From assembly GCA_017519205.1 (NCBI GenBank), contig JAFWSW010000230.1:1-39539 (forward strand): a stretch of DNA of 39,539 nucleotides, in the 5' to 3' direction. The notes beneath the pieces are model-generated. The model was not told where the DNA came from. It saw only the letters and a program-made list of their open reading frames with translations, and made no database searches. Below, piece by piece: positions 33,229 through 39,539 of the stretch (position 1 is the stretch's first letter; every line of letters starts with the position of its first letter). The position numbers were made by a program, and so were the translations under genes. Source of the DNA: Clostridiales bacterium. GTDB lineage: Bacteria; Bacillota; Clostridia; Saccharofermentanales; Saccharofermentanaceae.

Positions 33229-34287
33229 TTACTGATTCATTTCTTCGATGGCTTTCATAAGCGCATCTACAGCGGCCTCTTTTGCGACCTTGCATACCGG
33301 TTCACCCTTCTTAAAGAGGAGGAATTCATCCACTCCTCCGGCAATACCGACATCCGCTTCTCTGGCTTCTCCGGGGCCATTGACCGCGCATCCCATGACA
33401 GCGACCGTCATATCATACGGCAGATCCCGGATACGTGCTTCAACTTCCTTGGCCACTTCGATCAGCGGAACCTGCGTTCTTCCGCAGGTCGGGCAGGAAA
33501 CCAGACGCATACCGCCGGTCCGAAGTCCGAGTGCACGAAGAATCGATATACCTGCATATACTTCCTCTTTCGGTTCATCTGTCAGACTGACGCGGATCGT
33601 ATCTCCGATTCCTTCAGAAAGAAGTGCGCCGATTCCGACACTGCTTCGGATAACTCCTTCACGAAGCGTACCTGCTTCGGTAACGCCGACGTGGAAAGGA
33701 TACGGTACTTCCTGTCGTAGAAGCCGGTAACTCTCGATCGTCAGAAGCGGATCCGAGGACTTCATACTTACCACGATATCGTCAAAGCTGCAGTCTTCAA
33801 GGATGCGGATCGCCGAGAGCGCACTCTGGGAAAGCGAATCGGCATTGACACCACCGTACTTTTCCAGCATATCCTTTCCTATAGATCCGGAGTTCACGCC
33901 GACACGGATCGGTATGCCGCGTTCCTTCGCCAGATCAGCAACTGCCTTGACGCGGTCGATCCCACCGATATTACCCGGATTGATGCGGATCTTGGAAGCA
34001 CCGTTCTTGATCGACTCCAGCGCCAGCCGGTAATCGAAATGAATATCGGCAACAACAGGAAGCAGACTTGCCTTTGTGATTTCTTTCAGCGCTTCAGCTG
34101 CTTCCATATTCAGGATCGCCACACGGGTGATATCACAGCCTGCGTTTTTTAATTCATTGATCTGGGCAAGTGTTGATTGAACATCACGGGTATCCGTATT
34201 ATTCATCGACTGGATCGCCACCGGGGCATCTCCACCGACATACACACCGCCGATATTTACTTTTTTCGTTGAATAACATTCTATCAT
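33229..34287 (-). CDS. ispG: HMBPP synthase (flavodoxin/ferredoxin-dependent)
   Basis: The 352-residue 4Fe-4S enzyme of the MEP isoprenoid pathway, converting MEcPP to HMBPP. An N-terminal TIM barrel (IQSMNNTDTRDV, VVADIHFDYRLAL, KIRINPGNIGG) is followed by the C-terminal cluster domain with SCPTCGRTQ and VMGCAVNGPGEA, which supply three Cys and the Glu ligand. It lies 5 nt after rseP. With dxr three genes upstream in the run, the operon holds two MEP steps plus uppS. Confidence 0.97.
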   Translation of the reverse strand: MIECYSTKKVNIGGVYVGGDAPVAIQSMNNTDTRDVQSTLAQINELKNAGCDITRVAILNMEAAEALKEITKASLLPVVADIHFDYRLALESIKNGASKIRINPGNIGGIDRVKAVADLAKERGIPIRVGVNSGSIGKDMLEKYGGVNADSLSQSALSAIRILEDCSFDDIVVSMKSSDPLLTIESYRLLRQEVPYPFHVGVTEAGTLREGVIRSSVGIGALLSEGIGDTIRVSLTDEPKEEVYAGISILRALGLRTGGMRLVSCPTCGRTQVPLIEVAKEVEARIRDLPYDMTVAVMGCAVNGPGEAREADVGIAGGVDEFLLFKKGEPVCKVAKEAAVDALMKAIEEMNQ

Positions 34288-34292
34288 CTACG

Positions 34293-35603
34293 TCACCTCG
34301 ATAGTCGTATGATATCGGACACAAGAGCAAATATGACCAATCCGATGATCATGACAAAACCGATCACATTGATGATCTGTTCCGATTTTCTGGATAGTTT
34401 CTTTCCCCGGATCATCTCCACGACCGTAAGAACGATCGCATTACCGTCCAGGCCCGGGATCGGGAGCATATTCGTAAATGCCAGACCGATGGAGATACCG
34501 CCTGCCAGAATAAGAAGCATCTCGATCTTCTCATTACTGTCCGTCTTCGGCGCATCCACAACATCAGAGACTACAGAAGCAATACCGACCGGACCGGATA
34601 CAACATCATATGCAGGAACTTTGCCGGTAAATGCCTGTGCAAGTGCATCGATAGAAATACGGATGAAGGATATCGGGAAAACGATTGCTTCATGCAGGCA
34701 TGAAAAGAATCCGCTTCCGTCCTGCAGATAGATGCCGCGCAGGTTCGCACTCTTGATCATGGATGCCCGCATCGTAACCGTCATTTCTTCTCCATCACGG
34801 ATCAGGCGGATCGTCAGGGGTTCGCCCTTCGAATCACGAACAAGCGTAGTAATTCCCGGATCAGTCACAGGTACATCGTTCACGGACAGGACAGAGTCAT
34901 TGACCTTGAGCACCGGATTTCCATCATTCTGCGAGGGATCGACTGATACGATGAGCCAGCCGTTATTCTCATCCGGTTCCTGATAGTGCGTAACACCGAG
35001 CATATACTGTTCCGTGATCTCCGGAACAAGAACAACTTCATATTTCTCACCGGTACGGGCAGACTTCATCTGAAGTGTGATCTCATCTGTGTTATTCACC
35101 TGTCCCAGATAATAAGACAGATCCATCTGACAGAAAACTCTCTGTCCGTTAAACTTCAGGATAGTATCGCCTTCTTCGATCCTGGTCTCGGCTACCTGGG
35201 TACCGGGAACCACAACATCCTGCTTCAGTTCAAGGAATCCGAATTTGGAAAAACAGATCATGAAGATGATAATGCCCAGGATCACATTCATCGCAGGTCC
35301 TGCAAGGGAGACCAGAAGTCTCTTCCAGCGGGCCTGGTTGATCAGGTTTTCCGGATTATCATCCTTCAATTCACCGGTCTCTTCGTCGATCTCCGAAAAA
35401 CGGACATACGCTCCGAGTGGAATCAGACGGATATAGTATTCAATATCTTTTCTTTTCCATGAGAAAAGCTTCGGTCCGACAAAAATGGATAATTCATATA
35501 CCTTGATCTTCAGAAGGCGTGCAACAAGAAAGTGGCCGACTTCATGGACAGCGGCCAGCACTCCTAATCCTAATATGCAAATTACGATACTTAACGGCGA
35601 CAT
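34293..35603 (-). CDS. rseP: Site-2 intramembrane metalloprotease
   Basis: A 436-residue RseP/RasP-type protease that cleaves anti-sigma factors and leftover signal peptides within the membrane. The zinc motif HEVGHF lies in the first helix (about residue 20), followed by the LLKIKVYELSIFVGPKLF and LIPLGAYVRF patterns. The PDZ part spans about residues 120-290, possibly with a second degenerate copy. PVGIASVVSD and NMLPIPGLDGNAI (third ligand Asp) come next, then a final helix. The predicted start has only a weak ribosome binding site. It lies 13 nt after dxr. Confidence 0.96.
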   Translation of the reverse strand: MSPLSIVICILGLGVLAAVHEVGHFLVARLLKIKVYELSIFVGPKLFSWKRKDIEYYIRLIPLGAYVRFSEIDEETGELKDDNPENLINQARWKRLLVSLAGPAMNVILGIIIFMICFSKFGFLELKQDVVVPGTQVAETRIEEGDTILKFNGQRVFCQMDLSYYLGQVNNTDEITLQMKSARTGEKYEVVLVPEITEQYMLGVTHYQEPDENNGWLIVSVDPSQNDGNPVLKVNDSVLSVNDVPVTDPGITTLVRDSKGEPLTIRLIRDGEEMTVTMRASMIKSANLRGIYLQDGSGFFSCLHEAIVFPISFIRISIDALAQAFTGKVPAYDVVSGPVGIASVVSDVVDAPKTDSNEKIEMLLILAGGISIGLAFTNMLPIPGLDGNAIVLTVVEMIRGKKLSRKSEQIINVIGFVMIIGLVIFALVSDIIRLSR

Positions 35604-35616
35604 TAGATTCAGCGGC

Positions 35617-36783
35617 TCACTTTCTGATTTCTTCAGTGATCATTCTCGCCCACTCATCTACGGCAAATATCTCTGCCAAAGAAGGATTCTGGGTGACACC
35701 GTCTCTTTCGTGTCTGTCCATGACACTGCAGACGGTTCTTTCGATATCGAGGTAGGATGCTTTACCATTCAGGAAATCGGAAACGATCACTTCATTGGCG
35801 GCATTCATCGCAGCCGGAAGAGTGCCTCCGACTTTACCCGCATGATATGCCATGTCCACCAGATGGAATACCTGCCGGTTACACGGTTCGAAAGTGAGTG
35901 TTCCGGTCTGTGCGTCAAATGGCGAGAACGGACGGCAGATCCCCAGTCCTCTTCTCGGATGGAAAAGAGCGACCTGGATCGGCATCATCATGTTCGGGAA
36001 GCCCATCTGTCCGAGAACAGAACCATCTGTAAGTTCAACCATCGAATGAACGATACTCTGCGGATGAACAACGATATCGATCTGATCGACAGGAATATTG
36101 AAGAGCCAGGATGCTTCCAGAACTTCGAGTCCTTTATTCATCATCGTGGAAGAGTCGATCGTAACTTTACCACCCATGTTCCATGTCGGGTGATTCATCG
36201 CGTCCTCCAGCGTAACATTCTCCAGCTGTTCACGCGTATATCCGCGGAATGGTCCGCCGGATGCGGTCAGAAGGATCTTCTTAAGCGACCCTTCCGGCTG
36301 TCCCATAAGGCACTGCCAGATAGCCGAGTGTTCAGAGTCTACAGGAAGAAGCGCAACATTCTTCTGTTTGACCAAAGGCATAACGATCGAACCTGCGGTA
36401 ACAAGTGTCTCTTTATTCGCAAGAGCAATATCCTTTCCTGCGTGCACTGCAGCAATAATCGGAGCAAGTCCCTTCATTCCGACCATCGCACCGACAACAC
36501 AGTCCACCTTTGGGCGGGTCGCGCAGTGGGAATTACCATCATCCCCGCAATATACTTTCACCTTGGAATCACGCGGAAGCATACGCTTCAGCGTTTCTTT
36601 TCTTTCTTTTGTCGCTACACTGACGCACTCCGGAGAAAATTCGATGATCTGCTCCAGAAGCAGCTCGATATTATATCCGCAGGTAAGCGAGATGACCTTA
36701 AACTCTTCCGGAAAATGCCGAACGACCTGCAGCGTCTGTGTACCAATAGAACCTGTAGAGCCTAAAATACAGAGTGATTTCAT
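35617..36783 (-). CDS. dxr: 1-deoxy-D-xylulose 5-phosphate reductoisomerase
   Basis: A 388-residue NADPH enzyme making MEP, the first committed step of the MEP pathway. It shows the NADPH fold ILGSTGSIGTQTL, IALANKETLVTAG, the substrate and metal region LLPVDSEHSAIWQCL, LTASGGPFRG, and HPTWNMGGKVTIDSSTMMNKGLE. The length is standard. It lies 1 nt after cdsA, in the usual uppS-cdsA-dxr-rseP order. Confidence 0.98.
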   Translation of the reverse strand: MKSLCILGSTGSIGTQTLQVVRHFPEEFKVISLTCGYNIELLLEQIIEFSPECVSVATKERKETLKRMLPRDSKVKVYCGDDGNSHCATRPKVDCVVGAMVGMKGLAPIIAAVHAGKDIALANKETLVTAGSIVMPLVKQKNVALLPVDSEHSAIWQCLMGQPEGSLKKILLTASGGPFRGYTREQLENVTLEDAMNHPTWNMGGKVTIDSSTMMNKGLEVLEASWLFNIPVDQIDIVVHPQSIVHSMVELTDGSVLGQMGFPNMMMPIQVALFHPRRGLGICRPFSPFDAQTGTLTFEPCNRQVFHLVDMAYHAGKVGGTLPAAMNAANEVIVSDFLNGKASYLDIERTVCSVMDRHERDGVTQNPSLAEIFAVDEWARMITEEIRK

Positions 36784-36784
36784 A

Positions 36785-37645
36785 TTAACCTCCCCACACT
36801 ACGGCATATGCCAGACCCAGTGCCACCGGCAAAGTAAAAAACGCGCTGTCAAAGCGGTCCATGATTCCTCCATGACCGGGCATGAGTTTTCCGAAATCCT
36901 TTATTCCGACAAGCCTCTTAATGCTTGAAGCCATCCAGTCTCCGAGCTGGGATACACAGGAAAGGAGAAATCCGAAGATAGCAGCAAGAGCAACAAAGAG
37001 AGTATACGACATCGTAACTTCCATGACGTTCACCATCACGAAAGCGAAGAAAAGCGCCGTCAGAAGTGCCGTAAACAGCGCACCGCCGATACAGCCTTCC
37101 CATGTTTTCTTCGGACTGATATGCGGAACGATCTTGTGTTTGCCGAAGAATGAGCCGCAGAAATAAGCAAAGACATCCGATATCCACGGTGCAAACAGGC
37201 CGATGACCATGAAATACCAGCCATTCGGGATCAGATACATCATGACATGCGTACATGCAATCGGGAAAGAAACATATACGATGATCATAGAAGAAGCAAA
37301 ACCGCTGCGGATCGCTTCAGGATGCTCTTTCAGAAGCGGCGGGATCATCACGGAAATGAAGCAGTAGATCAAAGTGATCAGTGCATAGAGAGTGAATCCC
37401 TGTGACGGCGTACCTTCGGTAAACCAGAAAACGAGTGGCAGAAAACCTAAATATCCGCCGAGAACAGTCACCGGCACCGACATTTCCGTCACGCTGTTCT
37501 TGGCCGCCTTGATCAGTTCATACAGCGCCATGGTCGTTACTATAAAAGTGAACGCCAGAAGGATCGGCGGTACAAAATACGCCGGGATGACCAGTGCGAG
37601 CACAGCAACGGTGAAAATGGTTCCTGTAATGATCCTCTGTAACAT
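36785..37645 (-). CDS. cdsA: Phosphatidate cytidylyltransferase
   Basis: A 286-residue membrane enzyme that makes CDP-diacylglycerol, the precursor of phospholipids. It has seven or eight transmembrane helices and the family region SPKKTWEGCIGGA. The signature near the C-terminus is SQLGDWMASSIKRLVGIKDFGKLMPGHGGIMDRFDS, split here by listing its key residues: Gly-Asp, Lys-Asp-Phe, Pro-Gly-His-Gly-Gly and Asp-Arg-Phe-Asp. It lies 3 nt after uppS. Confidence 0.96.
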   Translation of the reverse strand: MLQRIITGTIFTVAVLALVIPAYFVPPILLAFTFIVTTMALYELIKAAKNSVTEMSVPVTVLGGYLGFLPLVFWFTEGTPSQGFTLYALITLIYCFISVMIPPLLKEHPEAIRSGFASSMIIVYVSFPIACTHVMMYLIPNGWYFMVIGLFAPWISDVFAYFCGSFFGKHKIVPHISPKKTWEGCIGGALFTALLTALFFAFVMVNVMEVTMSYTLFVALAAIFGFLLSCVSQLGDWMASSIKRLVGIKDFGKLMPGHGGIMDRFDSAFFTLPVALGLAYAVVWGG

Positions 37646-37648
37646 AAG

Positions 37649-38443
37649 TCAGTTCTCTTCCTTCTTCTCACGGGTCAATCCGCCAAAACGGCGATCCCTC
37701 TTAGTATAAGCAACCAGCGCGTCCGTCAGTTCTTTCATACCGAAATCCGGCCACAGCACATCCGAAAACCACAGTTCAGAGTATGCGCCTTCCCAAACCA
37801 GGAAATTTGATGTTCTCTCCTCGCCGCTAGGACGGATGATCAGATCCGGATCCGGAACATCCGGCAGATACAGATTCTGCGCAAAAAGATCCTCGGTGAT
37901 CTCTTCACTCTTGATCTTTCCGGATGCGACCTGCTCAGCCAGTTTCTGTGCTGCCTGCACGATCTCGCGTCTTCCGCCGTAATTAAAAGCGACGATCAGA
38001 GTCATGCGGTCACGGTGCTTGCTTCCTTCCTCCGCACGCTTACAAACTTCCTGAATATTCTGAGGAAGAGCGGCAATATCTCCTGTGAAGCGGACACGGA
38101 TGCCTTCAGCTTCCAGTTCGGGATCGTATCTGTCGAAATACTCGACAAAAAGCTCCATCAGAGCATGAACTTCACTCTCCGGACGGGACCAGTTTTCCGT
38201 GGAAAAAGCATATACCGTCACATATTTGATGCCATAATGGCCGCAGTTCTTACAAAGGGTCTTCAGATTGTCCGCACCGGCACGGTGTCCGGCAGATCTC
38301 GGAAGCATACGTTTTTTCGCCCATCGTCCGTTACCATCCATGATCACGGCAAGATGAGTTGGGATCTTCAGCTGAGAAGCATCCACTTCCACAGCTTTCT
38401 TCCTGGAAAACAATCCTTTTTTTCCTTCCTCAGCAGGACACAT
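37649..38443 (-). CDS. uppS: Undecaprenyl diphosphate synthase
   Basis: A 264-residue cis-prenyltransferase making the C55 lipid carrier for peptidoglycan. It shows VIMDGNGRWAKKR (catalytic Asp), AGHRAGADNLK, YAFSTENWSRPE, RFTGD, NYGGRREIVQA, and IRPSGEERTSNFLVWEGAYS. The N-terminus has about 25 extra residues rich in Lys and Glu before the core. The ATG at 38443 is preferred over the TTG at 38455, which overlaps the GGAGAAGAG ribosome binding site. That site directly follows the T-run of a terminator, so uppS mRNA must come from read-through or from a start site inside it. Confidence 0.96.
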   Translation of the reverse strand: MCPAEEGKKGLFSRKKAVEVDASQLKIPTHLAVIMDGNGRWAKKRMLPRSAGHRAGADNLKTLCKNCGHYGIKYVTVYAFSTENWSRPESEVHALMELFVEYFDRYDPELEAEGIRVRFTGDIAALPQNIQEVCKRAEEGSKHRDRMTLIVAFNYGGRREIVQAAQKLAEQVASGKIKSEEITEDLFAQNLYLPDVPDPDLIIRPSGEERTSNFLVWEGAYSELWFSDVLWPDFGMKELTDALVAYTKRDRRFGGLTREKKEEN

Positions 38444-38453
38444 ACTCTTCTCC

Positions 38454-38494
38454 AAAAAAAGAGGTTGTCTCGAAGGCTATTCCCGGAGACAACC
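38454..38494 (-). terminator. Intrinsic terminator between frr and uppS
   Basis: On the minus strand GGTTGTCTC pairs with GAGACAACC (arms 38486-38494 and 38463-38471) around a 14-nt loop and is followed by TCTTTTTTT. The T-run touches the uppS ribosome binding site. Confidence 0.88.
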
Positions 38495-38516
38495 CTTGAT
38501 TTTTCCTTCCTGGTTA

Positions 38517-39089
38517 TCAGATCTCCATAAGATCCTTCTGCTTTGCTTCGCAGCTCTTATCGACTTCTTTGACATACTTGTCGGTCAGTTTCTGGATCTG
38601 CTCTTCGAAATAACCGAGATCGTCATCTGTGAGTTCTTTTTTCTTATTGATGGCACGATACTTATCGATACCCTCACGGCGGATATTACGGATAGCAACC
38701 TTTGCTTCCTCTCCGTATTTCATGACGCTCTTTACGAGTTCCTTACGGCGTTCCTCAGTAAGGATCGGGAATACCAGACGGATCATCTTGCCGTCATTGC
38801 TCGGATTGATTCCGAGATCAGACGCCTGGATCGCTTTCTCGATCTCTTTCAGCATCGACGGATCCCACGGTGTCAAAGTGATCATTCTCGGCTCCGGAAC
38901 CTGGATATTAGCTACCGCATTCAGCTGAGACTGGGTGCCGTAGTAATCTACTGTGATACGATCAAGCACATGCGGATTTGCACGTCCGGCACGGATCGCA
39001 TTGAAGTTCTCTGTCAGATTTCCAATCGTCTTCTTCATCTTATCTTCGTAAGAATCAAAAACCTCTTTTGTAATTTCAACCATTGCCAT
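38517..39089 (-). CDS. frr: Ribosome recycling factor
   Basis: A 190-residue factor that with EF-G splits post-termination ribosomes. Both domains are visible: helices with MKKTIGNLTENFNAIRAGRANP, the beta domain with YYGTQSQLNAVANIQVPEPR, GLNIN-like LGINPSNDGKMIRLVFP, and the long helix LTEERRKELVKSVMKYGEEAK. The ATG at 39089 has AAAGGAGG 9 nt upstream. It lies 32 nt after pyrH, the usual neighbour. Confidence 0.98.
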   Translation of the reverse strand: MAMVEITKEVFDSYEDKMKKTIGNLTENFNAIRAGRANPHVLDRITVDYYGTQSQLNAVANIQVPEPRMITLTPWDPSMLKEIEKAIQASDLGINPSNDGKMIRLVFPILTEERRKELVKSVMKYGEEAKVAIRNIRREGIDKYRAINKKKELTDDDLGYFEEQIQKLTDKYVKEVDKSCEAKQKDLMEI

Positions 39090-39121
39090 AATCTCAAGCC
39101 TCCTTTTGTATTAAAATCCGA

Positions 39122-39539
39122 TCAACCAACGATCGTTCCAATATCTTCGCCCAATACGACCCGGACAATATTTCCCGGATCTTCCATGGAGAATACCATG
39201 ATCTTCGTGTTATTATCGCGGCAAAGTGCAGCCGCTGTAGCATCCATGACCTTGAGGTTCTTCGACAGGACTTCATCATGGGAAATCGTCTTATACTTAA
39301 CAGCATCCGGATACTTATGCGGATCCTTGTCATATACGCCGTCAACCATTGTAGCCTTACAGAAGATATCCGCCTCGATCTCCGTCGCACGGAGTGCTGC
39401 GCCTGTATCCGTACTGAAGAACGGGTTACCTGTACCGCAGGCAAAGATAACGATCCTCTTCTTCTCCAGATGTCTTACGGCACGCTTTCTGATATAAGGT
39501 TCGGCCATTTGACGTACATCTACAGCCGACATAACTCGT
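39122..39539 (-). CDS. pyrH: UMP kinase, 5' truncated by window end
   Basis: The last 138 or so codons of a hexameric amino-acid-kinase-fold enzyme that makes UDP from UMP. The frame is open to the window edge, so the internal ATG at 39532 is not the start. It shows [21 protein letters not shown], split here by its key residues Met-Ala-Glu-Pro-Tyr-Ile, then the nucleotide-binding [20 protein letters not shown] and the [19 protein letters not shown] region. The end GEDIGTIVG is normal. It is cotranscribed with frr. Confidence 0.95.
   Translation of the reverse strand, partial: RVMSAVDVRQMAEPYIRKRAVRHLEKKRIVIFACGTGNPFFSTDTGAALRATEIEADIFCKATMVDGVYDKDPHKYPDAVKYKTISHDEVLSKNLKVMDATAAALCRDNNTKIMVFSMEDPGNIVRVVLGEDIGTIVG

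Noticed and set aside
35485-36765. 426-codon open frame on the plus strand
   Set aside because: It lies fully antisense to dxr and the start of rseP, has no ribosome binding site, and its protein is His/Arg-rich without any family pattern.
38496-39497. 333-codon frame on the plus strand
   Set aside because: It is antisense to frr and pyrH, both unmistakable.
1-39539. Mobile elements, phage genes, tRNA or rRNA genes, toxin-antitoxin or defence islands
   Set aside because: No transposase, integrase, attachment repeats, cloverleaf sequences or known defence families were seen. The ADP-ribosylglycohydrolase has no partner ADP-ribosyltransferase toxin in the window.

Overview
The window is ordinary chromosomal DNA from a Gram-positive anaerobe of the class Clostridia. 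The signs are a PolC-type replicase, a T-box in front of thrS, an infC-rpmI-rplT operon behind a transcription attenuator, the prpC-pknB-rsgA-rpe-thiN block, diacylglyceryl-type lipoproteins, and strong AAGGAGG ribosome binding sites. Thr/Glu/Pro linkers of the EEPTTTTT type are typical of rumen and gut Oscillospirales or Saccharofermentans-like lineages, but the genus assignment is only a guess. No phage, transposon, CRISPR array, tRNA or rRNA gene was seen.

Layout. 1-1071 (+) is the 3' part of a secreted or lipoprotein gene with a Thr-rich linker. 1200-3345 (-) is thrS with its T-box leader. 3346-7043 (-) is a four-gene run: lipoprotein, zinc-ribbon/coiled-coil membrane protein, ADP-ribosylglycohydrolase and a single-pass membrane protein. 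7151-7759 (+) is a small lipoprotein whose stop codon overlaps that of an acyltransferase-3 family membrane protein (7756-9051, -). 9269-10426 (+) is a second Thr-linker lipoprotein. 10531-15441 (-) is infC-rpmI-rplT-trmH-trkA-trkA-trkH, read from a consensus promoter through an attenuator leader. 15466-15876 (-) is a small membrane protein, divergent from a PLP aminotransferase (16029-17204, +).

The right-hand 22 kb (17215-39539, all -) is a near-continuous housekeeping superoperon: pyrH (partial)-frr-uppS-cdsA-dxr-rseP-ispG-polC-priA-def-fmt-rsmB-rlmN-prpC-pknB-rsgA-rpe-thiN. Gaps are at most 42 nt or overlaps, except frr-uppS, where an intrinsic terminator abuts the uppS ribosome binding site. 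It combines isoprenoid and lipid-carrier synthesis (dxr, ispG, uppS, cdsA), membrane proteolysis (rseP), replication and restart (polC, priA), formyl-Met processing (fmt, def), rRNA methylation and ribosome assembly (rsmB, rlmN, rsgA), and the Ser/Thr kinase-phosphatase pair (pknB, prpC).

The observations most worth following are: a PknB whose extracellular part carries, after three PASTA domains, an InlB-type repeat and a long Pro/Thr tail; the uncharacterised ADP-ribosylglycohydrolase gene set; a possibly shared extracytoplasmic domain in three proteins of the left arm; the terminator set against uppS; and the AUC start and mutually exclusive leader structures of infC. No clearly new defence or mobile system was found.
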